This document shows, in pieces, positions 1 through 5,821 of a stretch of DNA of 7,491 nucleotides. The stretch comes from a bacterium. Its GTDB lineage: Bacteria > Auribacterota > UBA3054. Position 1 is the first letter of the stretch. The number at the start of each line of letters is the position of its first letter. The stretch covers positions 1 to 7,491 of the forward strand of contig JAFSWV010000170.1 in assembly GCA_017444325.1 (NCBI GenBank), read 5' to 3'. Both the position numbers and the translations under genes were made by a program. The notes under the pieces are model-generated. The model searched no databases. It had not been told where the DNA came from and worked only from the letters and a program-made list of their open reading frames with translations.

Positions 1-19
1 AACTTGCAATCTCATGATT

Positions 20-28
20 TGATATAAT
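20..28 (+). promoter_or_regulatory. Extended -10 promoter element of the EamA permease gene
   Basis: The sequence TGATATAAT matches the extended -10 consensus (TGn followed by a perfect TATAAT at 23-28). It would place the transcription start near base 35, only about four bases before the ATG at 39. A -35 box at normal spacing would fall at or beyond the left edge of the window. The TTGCAA at 4-9 is only 13 bases upstream of the hexamer, which is too close to serve. The motif is seen directly; its use is inferred. Confidence 0.55.
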
Positions 29-38
29 TTTTTACCAA

Positions 39-941
39 ATGAGCATCAAAGACAAAATACTAGGTTTCTCCCTGGCCGGCATATCCGTCGTCGTCTGGGC
101 CGCCACCTTTGTGGCGACCAAGTACCTTCTGCGCGATTTTTCAGCCCTGGAGATCCAGTATTTCCGCTTCCTTCTGGCCTACGTGGTGCTCTGGGGGATC
201 TACCCCAAGATGGATAAAATAGAAAAAGGCGACGAATGGCTTTTCTGTTTCCTGGGCCTTACCGGTGCCGCCCTCTACCAGATGCTGGAGAACTGCGCGC
301 TCTATTATTCCACCGCCTCCAACGTCTCCATCATTGTGGGCGCCGCGCCCATCATGACCGCCATCGTCGGCCGCTTCTGGCTTAAGACCAAATTAAGGCC
401 CGCCTTCTGGCCCGGACTTTTCCTGGCCATGGCGGGCATCGTTTTGGTCAGCACAAGGGGCGACTTTTCCCTGAAGATCCATCCTTTGGGCGACCTTCTG
501 GCCGTGGGCTGCATGATGTCCTGGGGCTTCTATTCCCTGGTCATGGACAGACTGAACGAAAAAGGCTACTCCCAGTTCTTCCAGATCAGGCGCTCCTTCT
601 TCTGGGCCCTTGTCACGCTGCTCCCCTTATTTCTTTTAAGCCCCGTAAAAGAACTTCACGGCCTCTTCGGACTGAGCCTCGATTTCGCAAGGCTCCTTAA
701 GCTCAATTTCCTGCTGCCCCTGCTTTTCCTGGGCATCCTGGCCTCCGCCATCAGCTTTGTGACCTGGAACAAAGCCTCCCAGATCATTGGCACCGTGAAA
801 TGCGCCGTGGGCATTTACCTCTGCCCCATCATCACGCTTCTTTTAGCCTGGGCGACGCTTGGCGAAACGCCCTGCCTGATGAGCCTCATCGGCACCGCCC
901 TCATCCTGACAGGCGTTTTCATCACCTCTCTGAAAGGTTAA
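39..941 (+). CDS. DMT superfamily permease with two EamA domains
   Basis: This is a 300-residue inner-membrane transporter of the drug/metabolite transporter superfamily, EamA (RhaT/YdcZ-like) group, which exports or exchanges small metabolites; the substrate cannot be read from the sequence. About ten hydrophobic segments form two tandem EamA repeats, roughly residues 8-140 and 150-298. The first helix carries a typical opening (VVVWAATFVATKYLL, charged DF after it), and the loop near residues 93-113 (TASNVSIIVGAAPIMTAIVG) is characteristic of the family. Length is normal for a complete protein. The ATG at 39 is chosen because the first helix starts eight residues later and no alternative start preserves it. 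No Shine-Dalgarno sequence precedes it, and a strong -10 element lies almost against it, so translation may be leaderless. The gene converges on the minus-strand gene ending at 944 with a 2-bp gap and no visible terminator. Family assignment is firm; substrate and link to neighbours are unknown. Confidence 0.9.
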   Translation: MSIKDKILGFSLAGISVVVWAATFVATKYLLRDFSALEIQYFRFLLAYVVLWGIYPKMDKIEKGDEWLFCFLGLTGAALYQMLENCALYYSTASNVSIIVGAAPIMTAIVGRFWLKTKLRPAFWPGLFLAMAGIVLVSTRGDFSLKIHPLGDLLAVGCMMSWGFYSLVMDRLNEKGYSQFFQIRRSFFWALVTLLPLFLLSPVKELHGLFGLSLDFARLLKLNFLLPLLFLGILASAISFVTWNKASQIIGTVKCAVGIYLCPIITLLLAWATLGETPCLMSLIGTALILTGVFITSLKG

Positions 942-943
942 GA

Positions 944-2623
944 TCACTTTGTCAGGAAAACGCGGAATCCCAGGTCATTGTAGCTCTTGCTTGGGGTACA
1001 ACTGCGGTAGCGGCGCGTAGCGGAACGACAGTATTGAGAGTTGTCGTTCCAGCTTCCGCCCCTGATGGCTCGATAGCTTCCGCTTGTCTCTCCTTTGGGG
1101 TCAGTAACGGAATCGCTGTCAAGGTATTCCTTATACCAGTCGAGGCACCATTCGTAAACGTTGCCGTGCATGTCGTAAAGGCCCCAGGGGTTGGGATCAT
1201 AACCGCCGACCGCATAATGCGCCGAGCTTTTTCCGCCGTTGTTCCAATAACGCGCCACTTCGCCCAAATTGGGGCACGCGTCAGTCCCCGTAAGATTCTT
1301 GCCGTTGTTAAGAGCCGTAGTCGTCAATCCCCTGCAGGCAAACTCCCACTGCCCTTCCGTGGGCAGGTCGAAATCTAAGCCTGTCTTGGCGCGCAGAACG
1401 CCCATGAAGGAATCTTCATCCACCGCGTTGTCAGCCGGCCAGGCACCTCCCTTGTTTGATCCGCGGATATCGTTGTAGGAAACTTTTTCCACCGGCCTTT
1501 TGACGCCTTCATACTCAGAAGGATTGATACCCATAACCAATTCGTACTGCCTCTGGGTGACCTCAAACACGCCGGCGTAGAAAGGTCTGGTCAGCGTCAC
1601 TTTGTGTTCTACCTCGTTGGCCCCTCTGCCGGTTTCGCCCGCAGGACTTCCCATAATGTATGTTCCCGCAGGGATCAAGCGCAGGAGCAGCTTGGTAGTC
1701 TTGTAATTGTCATCCCAGCCGTCTGTCGGAACAGCGCTGAGGTAAGATATTGGGAAACTTTCCGCCTCTGTTCCGCCGGAAATATCTATGACCATGTAAG
1801 TCTCTCCGATGTCAAACGCCTCGGCCTGCACCTTAACTTTGAATTGGTCTGTTTTTACGGAATGGAAGCTATCGTCCGGGATCCAGATGACCTTGTGGCT
1901 TCCGGAACCGCAGAAAGTTTCGTTGAGCGAAGGATAGAGCGCTCCCTCAAGCGTCCCTTTTTCCCTTAGTTCAAAAGTCGTCGCCCCGTTGTCAGCGGAA
2001 CCGTAAAACTTCATGTCATAGATCGTATACGCGTTCTCGGGAGTCATCGTATAGTTTATGACCACGTTTTTGGAACAAGGCTTGATCTGCAGGAAGCTTG
2101 CGCTCCCGACGGCGCCGTCGGCTCTGGCGCTGAAAGCGGAAATGGCGATAACCGCCAGGACCGCGGCAAGGGCTTTAACGCGCTTGCGCAGGAAAAGCGC
2201 CCCTAAGACTGCGAAGATCGCGAAAAGCGCCGGCTCGGGCAGGATCGTTACCGTGCAGGAGAAGGCTTCGCTTGTCCTGGAACTTGTGACGGTCTCGGTG
2301 ATCTCGTAGGTGTCGTTCTTGGGAAGATAAGAATACTCGGAAGCGTTGTAATTCCAGGTAGTCGTTCCTTCCAGAGCTGTTCCCGTTGCGTTGGAAAAGA
2401 TCGAAGCAACTATGGTCTCGTCCGACTCGTCAACAGCTTCGATGGTCAGGGAGACGGGATTCCCGTCCGCCAAGGCGCTGCTGTAGGATATCGGATCGGT
2501 GGGTTTCAGGACGATCGTCTTAAGCTCGCTTCCGTCGAAGCTGCCGGCTTCCGACCAGCTCTCGTCGCAGAAAGCGGCAAGGCAAAACAGAGCGGAGACG
2601 ACCAAAAGGATCGCTTTTTTCAT
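944..2623 (-). CDS. Exported fusion protein: beta domain, internal PEP-CTERM-like segment, FGE-like (SUMF1) domain (gene A)
   Basis: This 559-residue protein begins at the ATG at 2623, which opens a signal peptide (residues 1-19, MKKAILLVVSALFCLAAFC). An ATG at 2722 in the same frame would be translated through the upstream terminator and is not used. Residues 20-126 are a beta-rich domain I do not recognise. Residues 127-148 look like a PEP-CTERM sorting signal (ILPEPALFAIF... then RKR). Residues 149-168 resemble a second signal peptide ending in SARA before DG. Residues 170-275 are another beta-rich module. The FGE/SUMF1 domain covers about 277-559, with the hallmarks MGSP, VTLTRPF, DLPTEGQWEFAC, GLYDMHGNVYEWC, RGGSW and GFRV. 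True FGE uses two copper-binding cysteines after RGGS; here the first is Asp527 and only Cys532 remains, so sulfatase activation is unlikely. Gene B is a paralogue, more than half identical in this domain by eye. Upstream is only a weak Shine-Dalgarno (GGAAAA). Confidence 0.88.
   Translation of the reverse strand: MKKAILLVVSALFCLAAFCDESWSEAGSFDGSELKTIVLKPTDPISYSSALADGNPVSLTIEAVDESDETIVASIFSNATGTALEGTTTWNYNASEYSYLPKNDTYEITETVTSSRTSEAFSCTVTILPEPALFAIFAVLGALFLRKRVKALAAVLAVIAISAFSARADGAVGSASFLQIKPCSKNVVINYTMTPENAYTIYDMKFYGSADNGATTFELREKGTLEGALYPSLNETFCGSGSHKVIWIPDDSFHSVKTDQFKVKVQAEAFDIGETYMVIDISGGTEAESFPISYLSAVPTDGWDDNYKTTKLLLRLIPAGTYIMGSPAGETGRGANEVEHKVTLTRPFYAGVFEVTQRQYELVMGINPSEYEGVKRPVEKVSYNDIRGSNKGGAWPADNAVDEDSFMGVLRAKTGLDFDLPTEGQWEFACRGLTTTALNNGKNLTGTDACPNLGEVARYWNNGGKSSAHYAVGGYDPNPWGLYDMHGNVYEWCLDWYKEYLDSDSVTDPKGETSGSYRAIRGGSWNDNSQYCRSATRRYRSCTPSKSYNDLGFRVFLTK
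2120..2176 (-). other. Internal signal-peptide-like segment in gene A
   Basis: Residues 150-168 of gene A (KALAAVLAVIAISAFSARA, followed by DG) have a lysine, a hydrophobic core and an Ala-X-Ala type end, which is the layout of a type I signal peptide. There is no ATG, GTG or TTG at its beginning: the preceding codon is GTT. It therefore cannot start a separate protein as the sequence stands and must be translated as part of the long chain. It directly follows the PEP-CTERM-like segment. Confidence 0.6.
2180..2239 (-). other. PEP-CTERM-like sorting segment, internal in gene A
   Basis: Residues 129-148 of gene A read Pro-Glu-Pro, then about 14 hydrophobic residues, then Arg-Lys-Arg. This is the three-part form of PEP-CTERM sorting signals, recognised in known systems by an exosortase-type membrane protease. 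Such signals normally end a protein; this one is followed by over 400 residues. No exosortase gene is in the window. The motif is seen directly, while its function here is inferred. Confidence 0.6.
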
Positions 2624-2672
2624 TTTGTTTTCCGGGCGTTGAGCGTTAAGTGTGCTGCTTTGTACCGTAAAA

Positions 2673-2681
2673 ATTGTATCA
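2673..2681 (-). promoter_or_regulatory. Candidate extended -10 element for gene A
   Basis: On the minus strand TGATACAAT fits TGn plus a -10 hexamer with one mismatch to TATAAT. It would start transcription near 2666, giving a leader of about 43 bases before the ATG at 2623. It abuts the T-run of gene B's terminator, so gene B transcription would stop just where gene A transcription starts. No convincing -35 box is present, because that region is occupied by the hairpin. Confidence 0.4.
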
Positions 2682-2705
2682 AAAAAGGCCCGCGGACGCG
2701 GGCCT
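2681..2705 (-). terminator. Rho-independent terminator of gene B
   Basis: On the minus strand an inverted repeat pairs AGGCCCGC with GCGGGCCT around a four-base GTCC loop and is followed by six T residues (2686-2681). It lies about 20 bases after the stop codon of the gene at 2725-4287. This is a strong intrinsic terminator with respect to gene B. On the plus strand there is no T-run after the stem, so it should act in one direction only. Confidence 0.88.
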
Positions 2706-2724
2706 CGAAAAGTTAAAATCACAT

Positions 2725-4287
2725 CTACTCGCTTTGAACCAGGACAACGCGGAAGCCGTGGTTGTCGGAGGTGAAGCCAGGGCTGTAGAAGATGCGGAAA
2801 GCAGAGCGGCAGCAGGCGGCGTGATTGCCCCAGCTTCCGCCCCGGACAATACGCTTATCTCCTTCTTCTCCGCCATGCGGGTCTGTGGCCGGATCTCTGT
2901 TCCAATTCTCCCACCAATCCAGACACCACTCAACCACGTTGCCATGCATATCGTACAATCCCCAGGCGTTCGGAAGATACGAACCAACTTTGGCATGAGC
3001 GATGTAATTGCCGTCATCATCCTTATCGCTGCCGCCATTGTACCAATAGCGGCCGACCTCAGCCATTTCGTCGCACTCATCAAATATAGACAAATTCTTC
3101 CCGCTGTTCAAAGCTGTGGTAGTGCCTGCTCTGCAGGCGTACTCCCACTGCGCTTCCGTGGGAAGGTCGAAAGCCTGATTGGTCTTGGCGCGCAGAACGC
3201 CAAGAAAAGAATCCGAGTCAACGTCGCTGCTCTCAGGCCAGCCGGCTCCTTCTTCCCTTCCTCGAATCATTTTGTATGAAACGCATTCCACCGGTCTGGC
3301 ATCGCCTTTATGATTTGACGGATTTGATCCCATTATCAGGTCGTACTGTTTTTGAGTTGTCTCAAACACGCCAATGAAAAAATCTTTTGTCAAAGTCACT
3401 TCGCGCTGGACTTCGTCCTCGTCCCTTCCAAGTTCATCCTCGGGGCTGCCCATGGTGAATTTGCCGGCGTTGATCTTGCTAAGCACCATCTTCGTGGTCT
3501 TGTATTCCTCCGTCCAGCCGCCTTCGGGAACTCCGTTTAGATAGCTTATCGGATAGCTTTCGGCGTCAGGGCCTCCCGAAAGATCGATGACCATGTACAA
3601 CCTGTTTGTCACTGCCGGAGGGGCGGGAGGAATATCGCTGCCGACGAACGCAGGGGAGGCGGCGTTGGGAAGAAACTTGAACGCCGCCGTCGCCTTGCCC
3701 CTCGCGTTGGCGGAAAACTTGACTTGCAGATCCGCGCCTTTACTTGCGTGCTTAAAGTTTTTGCCAACAAGTTCAGGAGTGAAAGCGTAGGCGGCGACGC
3801 TTCCGGAGCTGTTTTCGTGGGATAGTATGTCCAAAACCGCTGCCTTTTGCGTCTTGAAGTTGTCGATGTCTTTCGTATCTATCGTTCCGGAAGATTTCAA
3901 AGACGCTTGCGTTGGTTTGTTTGTTTCGGTCCCGACCACAAAGGCAAAATTCGCGGCAACGTCTTTTTCCGCCCAACTGAATTTTCCTTTTTTCGATTTG
4001 ACGGAGATCTTTTGGGTAGCGGTCTTTGTCCCGAAACCTTTCTTCTCTTCGGGAAGCAGTGTCGGAACAGAAAGGCAGCTGCCGAGAGCGTTGCGGATCG
4101 AGACGCTGCTCTCCCCTTCTGCAAGCGCTTTCATGGCGGTTTCGCTAAGCGTTCCGCTCAGCTTAAGCGTAGTCTTGCCCTTAACATATTTTTGAACGTT
4201 CACGACTTCCTGCGTGACAGTGTCTGCTAACGCCGCTCCCGCCGTAAAGAAAATTATGGCAAAGAAAGTCAGGATATATCTTTTCAT
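2725..4287 (-). CDS. Secreted FGE-like (SUMF1) domain protein with unknown N-terminal module (gene B)
   Basis: The 520-residue protein starts at the ATG at 4287, five bases after a strong GGAGG ribosome binding site. Residues 1-21 are a signal peptide ending in AALA before DT. Residues 22-215 form a lysine- and serine-rich module, probably beta-structured, that I do not recognise; it is unlike the N-terminus of gene A. A Pro-rich linker (about 217-226) leads to a junction motif shared with gene A (YMVIDLSGG, YPISYL, YKTTK) and then the FGE/SUMF1 domain to the end. Domain hallmarks are MGSP, VTLTKDF, FDLPTEAQWEYACRAG, WGLYDMHGNVVEWC, RGGSW and GFRV. The first copper-binding cysteine position of FGE is Asn488, while Cys493 is kept, so oxidase activity is doubtful. 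The fold is shared with C-type-lectin-like binding domains, and an extracellular binding or structural role is my best guess. Its own terminator follows the stop codon. Confidence 0.9.
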   Translation of the reverse strand: MKRYILTFFAIIFFTAGAALADTVTQEVVNVQKYVKGKTTLKLSGTLSETAMKALAEGESSVSIRNALGSCLSVPTLLPEEKKGFGTKTATQKISVKSKKGKFSWAEKDVAANFAFVVGTETNKPTQASLKSSGTIDTKDIDNFKTQKAAVLDILSHENSSGSVAAYAFTPELVGKNFKHASKGADLQVKFSANARGKATAAFKFLPNAASPAFVGSDIPPAPPAVTNRLYMVIDLSGGPDAESYPISYLNGVPEGGWTEEYKTTKMVLSKINAGKFTMGSPEDELGRDEDEVQREVTLTKDFFIGVFETTQKQYDLIMGSNPSNHKGDARPVECVSYKMIRGREEGAGWPESSDVDSDSFLGVLRAKTNQAFDLPTEAQWEYACRAGTTTALNSGKNLSIFDECDEMAEVGRYWYNGGSDKDDDGNYIAHAKVGSYLPNAWGLYDMHGNVVEWCLDWWENWNRDPATDPHGGEEGDKRIVRGGSWGNHAACCRSAFRIFYSPGFTSDNHGFRVVLVQSE

Positions 4288-4292
4288 TTGAT

Positions 4293-4297
4293 CCTCC
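4293..4297 (-). promoter_or_regulatory. Shine-Dalgarno sequence of gene B
   Basis: The minus strand reads GGAGG, then five bases, then the ATG at 4287. The spacing is ideal and confirms this start. It contrasts with the weak site in front of gene A and the absence of one in front of the permease gene. Confidence 0.85.
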
Positions 4298-4337
4298 GAA
4301 AAAACAGGCTTGCCAAGGGTTAACAGTATCTTGCTTT

Positions 4338-4364
4338 TTTATACAATGCTATCAAAAAAGCCAA
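4338..4364 (-). promoter_or_regulatory. Candidate promoter of gene B
   Basis: On the minus strand TTGGCT (4364-4359) is followed after 15 bases by TATAAA (4343-4338). The spacing is short but tolerable. Transcription would start near 4331, giving a leader of about 44 bases. The region lies between the beta-helix gene's terminator and gene B, where a promoter is expected. An upstream palindrome at 4370-4381 could be an operator or an alternative -10 region. Confidence 0.45.
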
Positions 4365-4369
4365 TTGTT

Positions 4370-4381
4370 TTGTATATACAA
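4370..4381. repeat. Perfect 12-bp palindrome upstream of gene B
   Basis: TTGTATATACAA is its own reverse complement. It sits about six bases upstream of the candidate -35 box of gene B and next to the T-run of the neighbouring terminator. The octamer TATACAAT occurs twice as a direct repeat 35 bases apart (4340-4347 and 4375-4382), the second copy overlapping this palindrome. It could be a regulator binding site, or merely AT-rich promoter sequence. Confidence 0.4.
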
Positions 4382-4382
4382 T

Positions 4383-4413
4383 AAAAAAAGGCCCGCGTCC
4401 GCGGGCCTTTTTT
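4383..4413. terminator. Bidirectional-looking intrinsic terminator after the beta-helix gene
   Basis: A stem of GGCCCGC (4390-4396) and GCGGGCC (4401-4407) with a four-base loop is flanked by seven A residues on the left and six T residues on the right. Read on the minus strand it follows the stop codon at 4439 by about 25 bases and ends in seven T residues, so it terminates the beta-helix transcript. Read on the plus strand it also has a T-run. Stem sequence is nearly the same as in the terminator at 2681-2705, with the loop in the opposite sense. Confidence 0.88.
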
Positions 4414-4438
4414 GTTTGGCAATTTTTGCTTTTGCAAT

Positions 4439-5755
4439 TTACTTGATGTTCTGAGCGCCTTTGCCGGGGATGGCGCCGAAGAGCTTCAGGGCGTCGTCCA
4501 GGGGGTAGCGGTTGCCGAACATGTCGACTTTCGAGACGATGGTGCCCTGCTGCGGAAGGCCCAAGACGGAACGGAGAGCGTTCAGTTTGTCGGTGTCGAG
4601 GGTTGCGGTCTCGGAGTACTTCATGGAAAGGAAGGCGTTGAGGTACGGGGCGTTCAGGCGGCCCTTGAAGACGTTGGGATCTTCCAGGGTGGTGTTTTCC
4701 TGAGCGGATTCGATGCCGAAGTTGCCTTCCATGTCATCCTCGAAATCCTCAACCTTGACTTTGATGACGGAGGGGGATTTCGTGACCTGGGCGTCGGACT
4801 GGCGGTTCAGGAAGAAGACGTTGCCGTCGAGTTTGGTCTTTTTCGTCTTGTCCAGGCCCTTGGTGTTGTCGAAGCCCGTGAGCACGCTGAGGCCGATGAC
4901 GTTGTCCTTGATCTCGGAGTTCATGTTGGCGTTGACGCGGACGCCGAAGCCCATGTCGGAAAGCTCGCTGGTGCGGCTCCAGGTGAAGAGCACGGTGTTG
5001 TTCTTGAAGATCCATTCCACCGCGCCCTGCTCGGGGTTGGAGGAGATGACGTTGGCGCCGATCATCAGGTTGTTGCAGAAAACGTTGTTTTCCATGATGA
5101 CCTTGCCCTTGTACCAGTTGAGGTTCACAGCGATGTTGCCGGCGTTGACGAAGGCGCAGTTCTTGAAGGTGATGTCGCCTTCGGCTCTGTTGGCGGTGGC
5201 GGCGTAAACGAGGTAGCGCTTGCTGGAAGCGAACGGTGTGTCGCCCTTGGCGGGAGGCTCAAGCCACATGCCGGTGTCGACGCCCTCGGGTTTGCCCTTG
5301 GTGGCGTGGTAGCTCTGGGCCTGGCCGTCGTCGAAGATCAATCCGTCGAAGACCATATTGACGTCCTTGGGAGCCGGTTTGGTCTTATCGAACTCGATCG
5401 TGAAGATGCCGAGTCCGGTGCCCTTCTTGTCGTTGTTTTCATTCAGGGGCTGGAACATGGTCTTGTACTTCAGAGGATCTCTTTCACTGAAGTCGGCTTT
5501 GTAGCCGCCGATTATGGAGACGGGCTTGTCGATAAGGAACCAGTTGCATTTCAGATTGCCGGGATAGATGCCTTCGGCCAGATGGATGGTGTCGCCGTCC
5601 TGGGCTTTTTCAAGAGCTTTCCAAAGACTCTTCAGAGGCTCTTCTTTCGTTCCTTCCTTGCTGTTCTTGCCGGTGGAGAGAGAAACATAGATGTCGCCGG
5701 CCATAAGGGAGCCGGAAACGGCAAGCAGAGCGAGAAGCATAAAGAATTTTTTCAT
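4439..5755 (-). CDS. Exported right-handed parallel beta-helix protein (DUF1565-like)
   Basis: This 438-residue protein has a signal peptide (residues 1-19, ending SLMA before GD) and then the opening typical of DUF1565/pectate-lyase-like proteins: DIYVS, a Gly/Ser-rich stretch, EEPLKSLWKAL and DGDTIHLAEGIYPG (about 21-66). Residues 130-320 hold short beta-strand rungs with Asn-rich turns (ITFKNCAFVNAG, VIMENNVFCNN, WIFKNNTVLF, EIKDNVIG, KLDGNVFFLN), which fits a parallel beta-helix. The C-terminal part (365-438) looks like a separate cap with PYLNAFL, LRSVLGLPQQG and LFGAIPGKGA. Relatives include polysaccharide lyases and surface proteins, but I cannot see a catalytic set, so enzyme activity is not claimed. 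A strong AAAGGAG site sets the start. The alpha-galactosidase gene lies 66 bp upstream in the same direction, which suggests a shared role in glycan use; this is inference. Confidence 0.85.
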   Translation of the reverse strand: MKKFFMLLALLAVSGSLMAGDIYVSLSTGKNSKEGTKEEPLKSLWKALEKAQDGDTIHLAEGIYPGNLKCNWFLIDKPVSIIGGYKADFSERDPLKYKTMFQPLNENNDKKGTGLGIFTIEFDKTKPAPKDVNMVFDGLIFDDGQAQSYHATKGKPEGVDTGMWLEPPAKGDTPFASSKRYLVYAATANRAEGDITFKNCAFVNAGNIAVNLNWYKGKVIMENNVFCNNLMIGANVISSNPEQGAVEWIFKNNTVLFTWSRTSELSDMGFGVRVNANMNSEIKDNVIGLSVLTGFDNTKGLDKTKKTKLDGNVFFLNRQSDAQVTKSPSVIKVKVEDFEDDMEGNFGIESAQENTTLEDPNVFKGRLNAPYLNAFLSMKYSETATLDTDKLNALRSVLGLPQQGTIVSKVDMFGNRYPLDDALKLFGAIPGKGAQNIK

Positions 5756-5760
5756 GTGTT

Positions 5761-5767
5761 CTCCTTT
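5761..5767 (-). promoter_or_regulatory. Shine-Dalgarno sequence of the beta-helix gene
   Basis: The minus strand reads AAAGGAG, followed after five bases (AACAC) by the ATG at 5755. It is a near-consensus site and fixes the start ahead of the signal peptide. Confidence 0.85.
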
Positions 5768-5798
5768 TGATTAAAAATTAGGGGGTAACAACGAATTT

Positions 5799-5807
5799 AT
5801 TTTAACA
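5799..5807 (-). promoter_or_regulatory. Candidate extended -10 element for the beta-helix gene
   Basis: On the minus strand TGTTAAAAT fits TGn plus TAAAAT (one mismatch to TATAAT). It would start transcription near 5792 with a leader of about 37 bases. It lies in the AT-rich 66-bp gap after the alpha-galactosidase gene, where no terminator is evident, so it may be an internal promoter that adds to read-through. No clear -35 box is seen. Confidence 0.35.
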
Positions 5808-5821
5808 TAAAAATGGGCTGC

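Noticed and set aside
4..28. TTGCAA at 4-9 as a -35 box paired with TATAAT at 23-28
   Set aside because: The spacer would be 13 bases, too short for a standard promoter. The TGn extension explains the site better.
800..1378. Plus-strand open frames at 800-1378, 1604-1969 and 2674-3279
   Set aside because: They lie opposite the FGE-like genes or out of frame in the permease gene, lack ribosome binding sites and family motifs, and cross the ends of real genes.
2624..2722. An in-frame ATG at 2722 that would lengthen gene A by 33 residues
   Set aside because: The extension would be translated through gene B's terminator and the candidate promoter, and it reads as non-protein-like sequence. The ATG at 2623 opens a normal signal peptide.
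4412..5770. A 452-codon open frame on the plus strand covering the whole beta-helix gene
   Set aside because: It is an antisense shadow: the composition is extreme (Val, Gly, Ala, Glu, Asp), there is no recognisable domain or signal, and it starts inside the terminator hairpin region. The minus-strand frame has a ribosome binding site, signal peptide and family motifs.
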